Shown: positions 25,497-35,324 of the stretch, in pieces
How positions within the stretch are numbered: the stretch's first letter is position 1
Layout of the letters: every line of letters starts with the position of its first letter
Assembly: GCF_900451195.1 (NCBI RefSeq)
Contig: NZ_UGHR01000001.1
Span: forward strand, 2,852,001-2,916,000
Reading direction: 5' to 3'
DNA from: Iodobacter fluviatilis
GTDB taxonomy: Bacteria > Pseudomonadota > Gammaproteobacteria > Burkholderiales > Chitinibacteraceae
Length of the DNA: 64,000 nt
The notes under the pieces: model-generated
Told to the model about the DNA's origin: nothing
Seen by the model: the letters and a program-made list of their open reading frames with translations, nothing else
The model's database searches: none
Program-made: the position numbers and the translations under genes

Positions 25497-26430
25497 TGTT
25501 GGCCTTTAGGGGTAATTGAGTCGCGTACATTTTGGAATGGGTCTCTTTTTGAATGATTTCCCATTGCTCTTTGGGTATTTCATTGAGCGCATCAACAATG
25601 CTGGCATCCGGCTCATCTCGATCCAATCCTGCAATCGCGGCCAGAGCAATGGGATGCTCATCAAACGCTAGCCCGCAATGGATGCCAAGGCAGGCATAGG
25701 CAATCAGCTCTTCACTGCGGGAGAGTTGATGTTTGCTCTGCCCCTGGTAGACCAAAGCATCCAGTAACTCACTTTGAGCTTGTGCTTGCGGGTAGCTAAG
25801 CCAGCCGAGGTGCGCCAAAGCCCGGTTAACAATGCCCATTCTTAATAAGGCAGGCCAACGCAGAGCAAGGGGTGGTGTTTCAACCGTCTCAAGCATTGCT
25901 GGAGAAAGTGGCCGAGTCACCACCCAATCACCATAGAGGCAAACGCTCCATTGCTGTACGGGGCCAAAAAGCCTTGCCACTTCTCTTGCACCTAAAACGC
26001 GAGGAAGTTGTATCCATACACGAGGATCAACAAGGCGCAGCCATCCTGATTGCTGAAGGTAGCGACGAAACTGAATGTCACTCAGATGCTTGCTGAGTTG
26101 TTTAATATCACAGTCGGCGATCAGCAATGCGGCTATCGGGCTGGCTTCTTTTTGATCTTGAAGCTCAATGAGCTGCTCAAACATAGCCAATCTGACTTTT
26201 TCATCAAGAGCCCATAAATCGAGCGCCAGCGGCATTAAACCGACGTCTTTTGCCAGTTGTTTGGGGACCAGTGGCACGAAGGGCAAATCAGCGGGCAGCA
26301 TTTCACGCTGCTCAGCCAAAATAAGCGCATACCGCTGAGCCTGCAAAAATGACATTTGCAATACTTGTGTGCAAGGTGCACCACTTTGCTCGGCTTCAAA
26401 ACTGTCGTTCGGGTGAGCATGTTCAAACAT
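25486..26430 (-). CDS. DUF4123 (Tap/VasW-type) T6SS effector adaptor
   Basis: 314 residues, soluble. Contains the DUF4123 signature: hydrophobic ASPIAALLIADCDIKQLSKHLSDIQFRRYLQQSGWLRLVDPRVWIQLPRVL followed by FGPVQQWSVCLYGDWVV. Proteins of this family (VasW, Tap-1/TEC) bind a specific effector N-terminus and load it onto the VgrG tip. It sits between vgrG (35 bp away) and the effector (11-bp overlap), exactly as vgrG-vasW-vasX in Vibrio cholerae. Confidence 0.88.
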   Translation of the reverse strand: MFEHAHPNDSFEAEQSGAPCTQVLQMSFLQAQRYALILAEQREMLPADLPFVPLVPKQLAKDVGLMPLALDLWALDEKVRLAMFEQLIELQDQKEASPIAALLIADCDIKQLSKHLSDIQFRRYLQQSGWLRLVDPRVWIQLPRVLGAREVARLFGPVQQWSVCLYGDWVVTRPLSPAMLETVETPPLALRWPALLRMGIVNRALAHLGWLSYPQAQAQSELLDALVYQGQSKHQLSRSEELIAYACLGIHCGLAFDEHPIALAAIAGLDRDEPDASIVDALNEIPKEQWEIIQKETHSKMYATQLPLKANNGR

Positions 26431-26465
26431 ATTTAAGGCTCTTTATGATTAAGCAGATTACCATT

Positions 26466-29117
26466 TCATTTACTCGACACAATGGCATCACCACCTGAAG
26501 CCGCTGAGGCGGCCTGCATTTCACAGAGCGTCCCTTTGAATTTAACAGGAGGCATATTTAAGCTCGCTGGCCCACTCATATCATGATTCGCCCCCTTAAT
26601 ACTTACCTTCCCCGGGCAGTGGATTTCGATGTTGCCGCCTTTGATGCGGATGTATGCCCCGCCAGCGGTCATCAGAATTTCGTCTTGTGCGACGACGGTG
26701 ATGCTTTCTTTGCAGGCAGTGATTTTGACGTTTTTGTCGCCAGTGATTTCAATATCATCGCTTTGCGCCTGCAGCTGGATTTTGCCTTTGGCTGCGATTA
26801 GCTTTAGCGCGACTTTGTCTTTTACCCCGGCCACAAACAGGCTGATGTGTGATCCTGCATTATGTATCCAGCGGCGGCCGGAGGTTTGGTTGGTGTCTCT
26901 TTGAGCAACCAGATCCAGGTTGGTACCTGCGGAGAGCGTCTGGCTTTGCGGGCTGGTGATGGCTACGCCGTCCTCACCGTGCAGCAGGATGATTTTTTGT
27001 TGACCTGCCTGACTTTGAGATTTGCTCTTGCCGTCTTTATCGGTGTTGCTGCCCGCTTCCAAGCTTTTGCTGGCATGCACGTGGTGATACAAATGACCCG
27101 TGCTGGCCTTGCTGCCTGCACTGTTGTCTGCCTCTACGGTTTTGCCTTCGTCGCCAGTTTCTATGGTGTCCGCAAGCTGGTTGGTGGCGGTTTCACCTAG
27201 GCTTTGAGCCAACGCTAAAGCTGATTCCAGCTGGCTTTGTGCGGGGCTATGGTCGAGTTGTTTACCGCTGGCGCCGCCTTTGGCTTCGGTGCTGATCAGC
27301 AGGCCATTGGCGCGGATTGCGCCTTGGTTATCCGTGCGCAGCTCGAAGCCTTCGCCGCGTGGCTCACCCTTACCATCGGTTCTTGGGTGGATCAGATAAC
27401 CTAGGTTGAGCTGGGTTTTGCCGTGCTCGCTGGATAATTTGGTACGAACTTCGCCCTTAGTATCATCAAACAGCAGCTCGCCATACTGGCCGCCTTCATG
27501 CTCTTTGGTTTTGATGCCAGACAGCGTTTTATTCGCTGGCAATGCGCCTGTGCCGCTGAACGCTGGCACGGGGTGGCTGCCGTTATAAACAACACCAGTG
27601 ACTACAGGGCGGTCGATATCGCCTTCAACAAAGCTGATGGTCACTTCCTGACCGATACGCGGGATGAATTGATGCCCCCAGCCTGCCCCCGCCGATGGCG
27701 CGGCGACGCGTATCCAGCAAGATGATTTGTCATCCAGATTGGCGCCAAACTCAGGGTGCTCGGCGGCACGCTGCCAGTGAAATTGTACTTTTATTCTCCC
27801 CTGCTCATCGGTGTGGACTTCTGACCCGGCAGGGCCAACTACCGTGGCGGTTTGCAGGCCTGGGCTGGTGGGCTTAGTAAATTCTTGCTCGCCCAGATGG
27901 CTGAGCACAGGCTGGCCGCGTCTTTGCGCGGTAAAGTCCGCTTGGTAAGGCGCGTTATCTTTGGCAGGAGTGGCAAGTAGGCTGGGCGCAACTAAGCCAA
28001 GTTGCTGGCTTAAATCTGCAGGTAAATTATTGTTGGCGGTGAATGTCAGCCCGGTAATGGCAAATTCGCGCTGCTCTGCGCTATCCCATTCGTGCGCGGG
28101 GTGATCTTCCAGACGGAACCATTGCCCAGCCTGCAGGCTGCGTAATGTGCCAGAGCCGGTAAATGATTTTTTTTGCCCATCTAAAGCATCCTGACGCAGC
28201 TTGGCATCATTGCAGAGCTGATCCGAATCGCTGGCGTAATAATGCGTTTGCGGGTCGTAATATTCGAGGCTGGTCTGGATTTGCTGCCCGCCATCGCCCT
28301 GATCAATGGCGCTGTCGCTTGAGCTGTGGCTGGTATTGGCGGCTTTGTAATCAAAGCTGGCAAGGGCTACCGAGCTGCTGCCAATTTGCCGCTGGGTATT
28401 CCAGCCGGTGAGTGAATCACTTTCTTCTGTGGCGTCCGCCCGATGGAATCTCACCGCAGATTCTGCCGCTTCGGGCAGGGCAAAAGCGTCGTCAAATACA
28501 ATGAGCTGAACCTGAGGTGTGTCTCCGGCCAAATGCTCAAAGCGCCATGCCAAGCCGCTTTCTTTCATTAAGCGGCATAAAAAGGCGTAGTCATCTTCGC
28601 GGTATTGCAGGCAGTAAGAGCGCGGCGGGTATTCTGCCGATAGTTTGAAATCCAGCGCTTGTACCGAGGCAAAGACAGGATTTTTAGCCTGATGTTCGGC
28701 TAAAACTTGTTTAACAATATCGGGGACGGATAAATCCTGGAATACACGGGAAGTGCGGCGGTATCTGAGCAGCGCGAATGGTGGCTCTACGGTAATAGAA
28801 TATTTAGCAAAGCCACCATCTGAGCCTAAAAGCTGCGCCTGCGAGATGACGCCACAGCGCTCGATAGCATCGCCATTAGCATCGGCCACGGCCAAAACAA
28901 CCGGCAGGCCAAGCAGCGATTTAAGCTCTAAGGCCGCATCGGATGACAGGCAATCAATCTGATAGCGATAGGCCTGATTAATCCCCTCGCTGCCTGTTAC
29001 ACGCTGAGGTAAAAGCTGCTCGCCCCACGCTGCGCCATCGCCCAGTTGCAATAAGATTAAACGCTGGTTTTGAGAAAAAGCGGCGGAAAATGAAGCAAGT
29101 AGCTGATCGGGGCCCAC
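26466..29117 (-). CDS. vgrG: T6SS spike protein VgrG with DUF2345 extension
   Basis: 883 residues. The gp27-like domain (about 15-380, with VTGSEGINQAYRYQIDCLS and YCLQYREDDYAFLCRLMKESGLAWRFEH) is followed by the gp5-like OB fold (TATVVGPAGSEVHTDEQGRIKVQFHW, SCWIRVAAPSAGAGWGHQFIPRIGQEVTISFVEGDIDRPVVTGVVYN), then repeated beta-helix and a DUF2345 region (KIILLHGEDGVAITSPQSQTLSAGTNLDL and GKIQLQAQSDDIEITGDKNVKI). No catalytic extension seen. It forms the trimeric tip of the tail tube. There are no tss core genes or hcp in the window, so this is an orphan vgrG cassette relying on a T6SS encoded elsewhere. Confidence 0.95.
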   Translation of the reverse strand: MGPDQLLASFSAAFSQNQRLILLQLGDGAAWGEQLLPQRVTGSEGINQAYRYQIDCLSSDAALELKSLLGLPVVLAVADANGDAIERCGVISQAQLLGSDGGFAKYSITVEPPFALLRYRRTSRVFQDLSVPDIVKQVLAEHQAKNPVFASVQALDFKLSAEYPPRSYCLQYREDDYAFLCRLMKESGLAWRFEHLAGDTPQVQLIVFDDAFALPEAAESAVRFHRADATEESDSLTGWNTQRQIGSSSVALASFDYKAANTSHSSSDSAIDQGDGGQQIQTSLEYYDPQTHYYASDSDQLCNDAKLRQDALDGQKKSFTGSGTLRSLQAGQWFRLEDHPAHEWDSAEQREFAITGLTFTANNNLPADLSQQLGLVAPSLLATPAKDNAPYQADFTAQRRGQPVLSHLGEQEFTKPTSPGLQTATVVGPAGSEVHTDEQGRIKVQFHWQRAAEHPEFGANLDDKSSCWIRVAAPSAGAGWGHQFIPRIGQEVTISFVEGDIDRPVVTGVVYNGSHPVPAFSGTGALPANKTLSGIKTKEHEGGQYGELLFDDTKGEVRTKLSSEHGKTQLNLGYLIHPRTDGKGEPRGEGFELRTDNQGAIRANGLLISTEAKGGASGKQLDHSPAQSQLESALALAQSLGETATNQLADTIETGDEGKTVEADNSAGSKASTGHLYHHVHASKSLEAGSNTDKDGKSKSQSQAGQQKIILLHGEDGVAITSPQSQTLSAGTNLDLVAQRDTNQTSGRRWIHNAGSHISLFVAGVKDKVALKLIAAKGKIQLQAQSDDIEITGDKNVKITACKESITVVAQDEILMTAGGAYIRIKGGNIEIHCPGKVSIKGANHDMSGPASLNMPPVKFKGTLCEMQAASAASGGDAIVSSK

Positions 29118-29224
29118 GGTAATTCCACTATTTTATCAATGCCGCAGATTACCCGATGATTTAGTGCCCCGGCACAATGATTACAAAAGCTTGTGATTAT
29201 TAACAATATTTCATACTTATAGTG

Positions 29225-29260
29225 TAAGTATTAATACTTAGTCTTTGATTTTAAATCAAA
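29225..29260. promoter_or_regulatory. Two adjacent palindromes upstream of vgrG
   Basis: TAAGTATTAATACTTA (29225-29240) is a perfect 16-bp palindrome, and TTTGATTT-T-AAATCAAA (29244-29260) has perfect 8-bp arms. They lie 108-143 bases before the vgrG start in an AT-rich 280-bp spacer. Candidate operators; AT-rich sequence makes chance palindromes more likely. No sigma-54 -24/-12 element was found here. Confidence 0.45.
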
Positions 29261-29399
29261 ATATCTTACCCACCAAAAGAAAAATATTCCATTATCCTGA
29301 TTGTGCAAGTCTGGTTTTTAAATACCATGCCACACGCTAAATAACAGAGAGGCCAGCAACATACCGGCCCCCTGCCCTTTAGGGAATAAATAAATCAGC

Positions 29400-30626
29400 T
29401 TATGAAATCACACTCAATTCCGGCCCCGGCTTAAGCCGGCCAAACACCACCATCATCAATAAAACGGCCGGAAAAGAAAAGATCAGCATGGCAGACACTA
29501 GGCCATATTGATCAGCATAAAAACCTGGAGGCAAAGACATTAAAGCCAAAATCAAGGTGGTACTTTGATAAGAGCATACCGATGCTGCGCTAATTTCATT
29601 TTCTGAAAAATACGTCAGCATGGTGGAATAAGACACCGCGAATAAAATATTCGAAAAAACATGCGCCAGAATCACCGCCAGAATAAGCAGAGGTAAATAC
29701 CGAGTATAAAACGCAAATAAATACATCAGAAAAAACCCCAAGCCCAGCAAAGATTTGCCCGATGCAGAGTAAAACACGCGATCAACCATCTTTTGGCTGG
29801 TCAGCAGCGGGCCAATCAACTGGCCAAGGCAGCGAGCAAAGAGCAGTATTAATACGGGATTAATGATCAGCCCCAGCACTTTAAAATCATTAAATTCCAG
29901 CCCTTTTACCGGCAGCAAAGCCATGGCTGGTGCCGCAATCAATGTCAGCATGGGCATAATCATTAAAATGGCTTTTTTATCTGGGCTCAGAGAGAAAAAC
30001 CGCAGTTTCACCATCGTTTCCTGATCGATGCAATCAAGCGCTACACCCACAATTAAAGAGCGGGCGTAGAGCAAACACGCAAGCGATAATAAATATGAGA
30101 GCGCATCAATTGCAAAATAAAGCTTGCTGCTGAGTAAAGGGTAAAGCACCCCGCCGAAACCCGTGCCCACAATGGCAATTGCAGAAAAAGTAATAGTTTC
30201 TATTCTGGCCAGATGCAAATAATCTGCCTCGCCAAAACCACGCTTATTAATGAGGTGATACGCAGATACCGCCAGCCCGGTACACAGCCCCGGCAGAGCT
30301 AACGCCATGCTGAGCATCAGCACATTGCCTGTTTCTAAAGCGTAAAATGGCAGAAACAAAGACAATGCACCGGCTATTTCTGCTGCAATCAGCACAGAAA
30401 AAGGCCTGTACCATTTGCCCAGATACTTACCGATTTCAGAGCTGAATAGTGTCGGCACAACCGACATTGAAAAAGTAAGCGCAAAATCGGATGGATTTGC
30501 CGCCGTTTTGGATAAAGCCCCAAATACCGCCACGGCGGTTAATCCAGAGCCAATACTGGTAATCAATATGGAAAGGGTAAACCACAGATACCAGCGGGAA
30601 GACATAAATAATTTAATCATCATCAT
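29400..30626 (-). CDS. Major facilitator superfamily transporter
   Basis: 408 residues from the first of three consecutive ATGs (30626); the frame is open 35 codons further but that part is not membrane-like. Twelve hydrophobic spans are apparent, beginning YLWFTLSILITSIGSGLTAVAVF and ending PAVLLMMVVFG, separated by short polar loops, with a central basic/acidic loop (CIDQETMVKLRFFSLSPDKKA). General resemblance is to efflux-type MFS proteins of the MefA/EntS branch; substrate unknown. It is monocistronic, 280 bp upstream of nothing in the same direction, and has an unusual hairpin-rich leader. Confidence 0.82.
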   Translation of the reverse strand: MMMIKLFMSSRWYLWFTLSILITSIGSGLTAVAVFGALSKTAANPSDFALTFSMSVVPTLFSSEIGKYLGKWYRPFSVLIAAEIAGALSLFLPFYALETGNVLMLSMALALPGLCTGLAVSAYHLINKRGFGEADYLHLARIETITFSAIAIVGTGFGGVLYPLLSSKLYFAIDALSYLLSLACLLYARSLIVGVALDCIDQETMVKLRFFSLSPDKKAILMIMPMLTLIAAPAMALLPVKGLEFNDFKVLGLIINPVLILLFARCLGQLIGPLLTSQKMVDRVFYSASGKSLLGLGFFLMYLFAFYTRYLPLLILAVILAHVFSNILFAVSYSTMLTYFSENEISAASVCSYQSTTLILALMSLPPGFYADQYGLVSAMLIFSFPAVLLMMVVFGRLKPGPELSVIS

Positions 30627-30639
30627 TCCAATACGCAGC

Positions 30640-30960
30640 CGTCCCCATTGCCGCAACGGTGGGCAATGACAAACGGACAGGGATAAAACCCAAACAGCAG
30701 GAAGCCTCGTGCGTACGCCGTGCCTAAGCAAAGCGATGGACTAAGCGATCACGATGCAGCAAGCAGGAGCTTAGCCACGCGCAACACGCGCCATAGCACT
30801 GTGCTCTAAAACACCCGCGGTTTGGATTGCAATAGATGGCCGCAAACGGCCCTGCCTAGTGAAGGCTAGTGGGGAGTCATCATGGATACACCAGCAGAGC
30901 AATCTGCTGAGTAAGGGCTCGCACGAAACATTCGTGGATATCCTGTTATGGAATGAGCAG
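30640..30960. other. Hairpin-rich leader / possible structured RNA
   Basis: This noncoding stretch upstream of the MFS gene contains a run of short perfect inverted repeats: CATTGCC/GGCAATG (30646-30668), GGCCG/CGGCC with a CAAA loop (30838-30851), CAGCAGA/TCTGCTG with a GCAA loop (30892-30909) and CACGAA/TTCGTG (30922-30936), plus weaker ones near 30750-30775 and 30781-30815. The GCAA loop is of GNRA type when read on the plus strand, but the region is the 5' leader of the MFS gene on the minus strand. I could not match it to any riboswitch or known RNA class. Confidence 0.45.
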
Positions 30961-31054
30961 CGAATTTAACAAAATGAAAGCATGCCGTAAACATATATCT
31001 GGCATATCTTAATAAAACGAATGGTTTTGCAACTAAATCTTCCGCTTAAGCAAA

Positions 31055-31082
31055 AAAACGGGCACCCGCAGATGCCCGTTTT
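31055..31082. terminator. Bidirectional intrinsic terminator
   Basis: 10-bp stem AAAACGGGCA / TGCCCGTTTT with an 8-base loop, flanked by A-run and T-run on both sides. On the minus strand it follows napC by about 180 bp with seven T residues, so it probably ends the nap operon. On the plus strand it could end a transcript from the structured region at 30640-30960. Confidence 0.82.
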
Positions 31083-31260
31083 TACATGCTGAACTCATGG
31101 TGCGCAGCCTTTAAAAAAACAAAAACTACGCCCATTTGATTAAGAAAGCGGCGTGCTAAACCTTGCACTACTTAAGCAAACGCGGGCACTGAGGGCCACA
31201 GCCCTCTGATTTGTCTTTTCCCCTGCAAGACACAATACTTACGTGATTCAGGATCTCTGC

Positions 31261-31959
31261 TTACTGCGTGCCTGCAATCTCTTCATCGCTGGCGTTTTCT
31301 GCTTTTACAGCAGGCTTAGGCGATGCGGGGTGCATTACTTCTGGGCTCACGCCCTTGCCATCTGGCCCTACGTTTTGATTAACGGCGGGCAGGTGGTGGG
31401 CGATGCCTTTATGGCAATCGATACAGGTCATACCTTCGGACAAGCCTTTTTGGTGGGCATTGGCCGAGCGGGTGTTTTGCTCCATATAGTCAAAGTATTC
31501 ATAGTTATGGCAGTTGCGGCAGGCTTTGGAATCGTTGGCCTTCATCCTGTCCCACTCGTGCTGTGCCAGCTCGATACGCTTATCTAAGAATTTCTCACGC
31601 GTATCAATAAAGCCCGTGAGCTTGCCCCAGACTTCTTTGGAAGCTTCAAGCTTACGAATCATTTTTGGGCCCCATTCATGCGGCACATGGCAATCTGGGC
31701 AGGTAGCACGCACACCGGAGCGATTGGTGTAGTGCACGGTTTCCTGGTATTCCGGATACACATTGCTGGCCATTTCGTGGCAGCTTAAACAGAATTGTTC
31801 GGTATTGGTCATTTCCAGTGCGGTGTTAAAGCCGCCCCAAAAGATAATCCCCACAAAAAACGCCACAATCACGCCGATATAGCCGATACGCAGGCTGCGC
31901 AACTTTTGCATGCGTGCACAAAGCCGTGCTTTGAATGAGGGCTTGCTTTCATCGCTCAT
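31261..31959 (-). CDS. napC: Membrane-anchored tetraheme cytochrome NapC
   Basis: 232 residues. Passes electrons from menaquinol or ubiquinol to NapB/NapA. One N-terminal membrane anchor (about 26-43) is followed by a periplasmic domain with four CxxCH heme sites at about 57-61, 87-91, 147-151 and 179-183, and the NapC/NirT block [19 protein letters not shown] Lys/Pro/Ala-rich tail follows the last heme. Last gene of napFDABC, 13 bp after napB. Heme attachment needs the ccm genes nearby. Confidence 0.96.
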   Translation of the reverse strand: MSDESKPSFKARLCARMQKLRSLRIGYIGVIVAFFVGIIFWGGFNTALEMTNTEQFCLSCHEMASNVYPEYQETVHYTNRSGVRATCPDCHVPHEWGPKMIRKLEASKEVWGKLTGFIDTREKFLDKRIELAQHEWDRMKANDSKACRNCHNYEYFDYMEQNTRSANAHQKGLSEGMTCIDCHKGIAHHLPAVNQNVGPDGKGVSPEVMHPASPKPAVKAENASDEEIAGTQ

Positions 31960-31972
31960 TATTTAATCCTTT

Positions 31973-32416
31973 TTACTTAACCAAGCCATCGGCAGGCTTA
32001 AAGGTATTGCCAACCAGAGGTTTGGCATCCGTTTGCGGCACATGGCATTGCTGGCAGAAATAACGGCGCGGCGAAATATTAGTCAGCTCAGTACCGCCAC
32101 GGGTTTTAAAGTGGGTAATCGATACCTTGGTGGCGCCGGTGTCCGCCGTGCGATCCCAACTATGGCAATCAAGGCATTTATTAAACTCTTTGGTAATCAG
32201 ATAGCCCTTGGTGGTGTGCGGGATCAGCGGCGGCTGCTGCACAAACTGCCTTGGTAAAGGTTTGCGGTCTTTTTCCCAGCGATAATTTTCAGATGGCGCG
32301 TCGCCTTTCACGGCTTCACTACCACGCAAAGATTTCATGGTTTCAGCCTGCGCCATAGGGGCGCAGACCATACAGAAGCTCATAAACAGCGCCAGCATCG
32401 TCATTAATTTTTTCAT
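31973..32416 (-). CDS. napB: Periplasmic nitrate reductase diheme subunit NapB
   Basis: 147 residues from ATG 32416, which has AAAGGAGA just upstream; an ATG ten codons earlier lacks a ribosome site. Signal peptide about 1-25 (ending AQA|ET). Two CxxCH sites at about 81-85 and 121-125, with the family sequences RPPLIPHT-like (QPPLIPHTTKGY) and ISPRRYFCQQCHVPQ. Electron donor to NapA in the periplasm. Confidence 0.96.
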   Translation of the reverse strand: MKKLMTMLALFMSFCMVCAPMAQAETMKSLRGSEAVKGDAPSENYRWEKDRKPLPRQFVQQPPLIPHTTKGYLITKEFNKCLDCHSWDRTADTGATKVSITHFKTRGGTELTNISPRRYFCQQCHVPQTDAKPLVGNTFKPADGLVK

Positions 32417-32505
32417 TTTTTTCTCCTTTGGATCTGCATGGCGCACTGCGTCCGCTGAGCGGCCTGAAACTGCCGCTCGCCGGGCTTAGCGTGCGCCCTT
32501 CAATA

Positions 32506-35046
32506 TCAGGCCTTCACCACTTTCACCGCGCATTTTTTAAAGTCGGTCTGTTTGGATATCGGGCAGGTGGCATCCAGCGTCAGCTTATTCACCAAGCGGC
32601 CTTCGTCAAAGAAGGGGATAAAGATCAGCCCCATCGGTGGTTTATTACGGCCTCGCGTTTCTAAACGGGCTTTAATATCACCGCGACGGGATGAAACTTT
32701 CACCAGCATGCCGCGCTGTAAGCCACGTTTTTTAGCGTCGTTCGGGTTCATAAACACCATCGCCTCCGGCACGGCTTTATGCAGCTCTGGCACGCGGCGG
32801 GTCATGGTGCCGGTATGCCAGTGCTCCAGCACACGACCCGTGCAAAGCCACATATCAAAGTTGGCATCGGGCATTTCCGGCGGGGCTTGGTAAGGCAGAG
32901 CAATAATATTGGCGCGGCCATCTTTATTACCGTAGAAACGTACGCCCTCGCCTTTCTTCACGTAAGTATCGTAGCCTTCACGGTAGCGCCACTTGGTTTC
33001 CTTACCATTCACCACCGGCCAGCGCAGGCCACGTACCTGGTGATACATATCAAACGGCGCTAAATCGTGGCCATGGCCGCGGCCAAACTGGGCATACTCT
33101 TCAAACAAGCCTTTCTGGATGTAAAACCCGGCCAGTTTTGCTTCCACGTTTTCAAAGCCTTTAAACTGATCTGCGGCTTTAAATTTATCCACATTGCCAT
33201 TGACATACAGCACGTCGTACAGCGTTTTGCCTTTTACTGCGGGCTGTTTGGCAATCAAATCGGCAGGCCAGACGTCTTCTACCTTAAAGCGCTTGGCAAA
33301 TTGCATCAGCTGCCATAAATCAGACTTCGCCTCGCCCGGCGCATCCACCTGCTGGCGCCAAAGCTGGGTGCGGCGCTCGGCATTACCAAAGCCCCCTTCT
33401 TTTTCTACCCACATTGCTGTCGGCAAGACCAGATCGGCAGCTAGGGTTGATGCAGTTGGGTAAGGGTCAGACACCACAATAAAGGTGTCTGGCCTGCGCC
33501 AGCCTGGGTAGAGCTCTTCATTAATATTGGGGCCGGCCTGCATATTGTTATTACACATCTGCCAGTAGGCTTTCACCTTGCCGTCTTTAATGGCCCGAGC
33601 CATGGCGACGGCGTGCAAGCCAATTTTGCCCGGGATGGTGCCCTCAGGAATACGCCAGATTTCTTCAGCGTGTTTGCGGTGTTCTGGATTAGTTACCACC
33701 ATATCGGCAGGCAGGCGGTGAGCAAAAGTGCCCACTTCACGCGCTGTACCACAGGCCGATGGCTGGCCTGTCAGCGAGAACGGGCTATTGCCCGGCTCGG
33801 CGATTTTGCCGGTCAGCAAATGGATGTTGTAAATCATATTGTTCGCCCATGTGCCACGGGTGTGCTGATTAAAGCCCATGGTCCAGAACGAGGTCACTTT
33901 GATTTTTGGATCGGCGTACAGCTCAGCCAGCGCAATCAAGCGGTCTTCTGGAATACCGCAAAGCTTGCTGACTTTATCTACCGTGTAATCGGACACAAAT
34001 TTTGAAAACTGCTCAAACGAGCCGTCTTTCATATCGTTGGGATTGGTTTTAGGCTTGCCGTTGGCATCCGGATAGCCATTGGCTTTGGCATTGACTTCCA
34101 AAGGGTGTTTAGCCCGCAATCCGTAGCCAATATCGGTCTCACCAATTTTGAAATTACAGTGATCTTTTACAAATTTTTGGTTCACACGGCCGGTTTTGAT
34201 GATGTGGTGGCAAATAAAATTCATCATCGCCAGATCGGTTTGTGGGGTAAACACCAGGCCATAACCAATGTCTGCCAGCTCAAAGGAGCGGTGCTCATAG
34301 GTAGAAAGAACCGAAACTTTAACCTTAGGATTGGATAAACGCCTATCGGTAATCCGGCTCCATAGAATCGGGTGCATTTCGGCCATATTCGAGCCCCACA
34401 GCACAAAGGCATCTGCGGCTTCAATATCGTCGTAACAGCCCATAGGCTCATCCATACCAAAGGTACGCATAAAGCCGGTCACCGCGCTGGCCATACAGTG
34501 GCGAGCGTTGGGATCGATATTATTAGATCTGAAACCTGCCTTCATCAGCTTGGATGCGGCATAGCCCTCGTAAATGGTCCACTGGCCCGAACCAAACATG
34601 GCCACCGATTCCGGCCCGCTGGTTTTAATCGCGTCTTTCCATTTGAGCTCCATAATGGCAAAGGCTTCATCCCAGCTTACGGGAGTGAATTCACCATCTT
34701 TGTGATACTGGCCGTTCTTTTTACGCAGCAAAGGCTGGGTTAAGCGGTCTTCGCCATACATAATTTTGGAAAGAAAATACCCTTTCACGCAATTTAAACC
34801 CCGATTTACTTCTGCATCAGGATCCCCTTGCGTGGCCACCACGCGGCCATTTTGCGTGCCCACCAGCACGGCACAGCCCGTACCACAGAAACGACAGGGT
34901 GCTTTATCCCAGCGAATGGCGCTTTTACCATCGCCCGCCGTGGCTGGCATAGGCTTAGGCGCAGCGCCAGCCAGCGGGATGCCCGCACTGGCTACCGCAG
35001 CAGCTACGGCAGAAATTTTAATAAACTCACGACGATCCAGGCTCAT
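32506..35046 (-). CDS. napA: Periplasmic nitrate reductase catalytic subunit NapA
   Basis: 846 residues, reduces nitrate to nitrite in the periplasm. A Tat signal (RREFIK, residues 5-10) is followed by a [4Fe-4S] site (Cys about 51, 54, 58 and 86) and bis-MGD domains. The molybdenum-ligating Cys lies in ARHCMAS (about 184). Other conserved blocks: [41 protein letters not shown] and [28 protein letters not shown]. Its start overlaps napD by 4 bp. moaA, 4 kb upstream, contributes to the cofactor. Confidence 0.98.
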   Translation of the reverse strand: MSLDRREFIKISAVAAAVASAGIPLAGAAPKPMPATAGDGKSAIRWDKAPCRFCGTGCAVLVGTQNGRVVATQGDPDAEVNRGLNCVKGYFLSKIMYGEDRLTQPLLRKKNGQYHKDGEFTPVSWDEAFAIMELKWKDAIKTSGPESVAMFGSGQWTIYEGYAASKLMKAGFRSNNIDPNARHCMASAVTGFMRTFGMDEPMGCYDDIEAADAFVLWGSNMAEMHPILWSRITDRRLSNPKVKVSVLSTYEHRSFELADIGYGLVFTPQTDLAMMNFICHHIIKTGRVNQKFVKDHCNFKIGETDIGYGLRAKHPLEVNAKANGYPDANGKPKTNPNDMKDGSFEQFSKFVSDYTVDKVSKLCGIPEDRLIALAELYADPKIKVTSFWTMGFNQHTRGTWANNMIYNIHLLTGKIAEPGNSPFSLTGQPSACGTAREVGTFAHRLPADMVVTNPEHRKHAEEIWRIPEGTIPGKIGLHAVAMARAIKDGKVKAYWQMCNNNMQAGPNINEELYPGWRRPDTFIVVSDPYPTASTLAADLVLPTAMWVEKEGGFGNAERRTQLWRQQVDAPGEAKSDLWQLMQFAKRFKVEDVWPADLIAKQPAVKGKTLYDVLYVNGNVDKFKAADQFKGFENVEAKLAGFYIQKGLFEEYAQFGRGHGHDLAPFDMYHQVRGLRWPVVNGKETKWRYREGYDTYVKKGEGVRFYGNKDGRANIIALPYQAPPEMPDANFDMWLCTGRVLEHWHTGTMTRRVPELHKAVPEAMVFMNPNDAKKRGLQRGMLVKVSSRRGDIKARLETRGRNKPPMGLIFIPFFDEGRLVNKLTLDATCPISKQTDFKKCAVKVVKA

Positions 35047-35324
35047 GATAAGCGCTCCTCAGATTTTTTTGATTTCACAGATAGGGGTGGTGGCATTTCT
35101 TCGTCGCAATATTCATAAGCCAACGTGGCCGATGCAACATGGGGAATCTCTTGAATTTGTTTGAGCAGATCAGAGGATCGAACACTAGGCACATCCTCGA
35201 TCGTGATAATCAGCCGCCCTTCGTGCTCAAGATGTAACTCCACCCCCGGCACCGCAAGGACTGCAGCTTTGACGTCTTCCAGATGATCGGGAACGGCCCG
35301 GATCACCATGCTAAAAATATTCAT
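35043..35324 (-). CDS. napD: NapA maturation chaperone NapD
   Basis: 93 residues from ATG 35324 with GGAG upstream; the longer in-frame Met would lie inside napF. NapD binds the NapA Tat signal and supports cofactor loading. Ferredoxin-like fold with [41 protein letters not shown]. Both ends overlap neighbours by 4 bp (napF stop, napA start), indicating translational coupling across napF-napD-napA. Confidence 0.93.
   Translation of the reverse strand: MNIFSMVIRAVPDHLEDVKAAVLAVPGVELHLEHEGRLIITIEDVPSVRSSDLLKQIQEIPHVASATLAYEYCDEEMPPPLSVKSKKSEERLS

Noticed and set aside
29118..29300. Sigma-54 promoter for vgrG
   Set aside because: No TGGC-N-TTGC element with correct spacing on the minus strand.
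30640..30960. RNase P, 6S RNA, tmRNA, retron or a known riboswitch
   Set aside because: Conserved core motifs of these RNAs were looked for and not found; there is no reverse transcriptase nearby.
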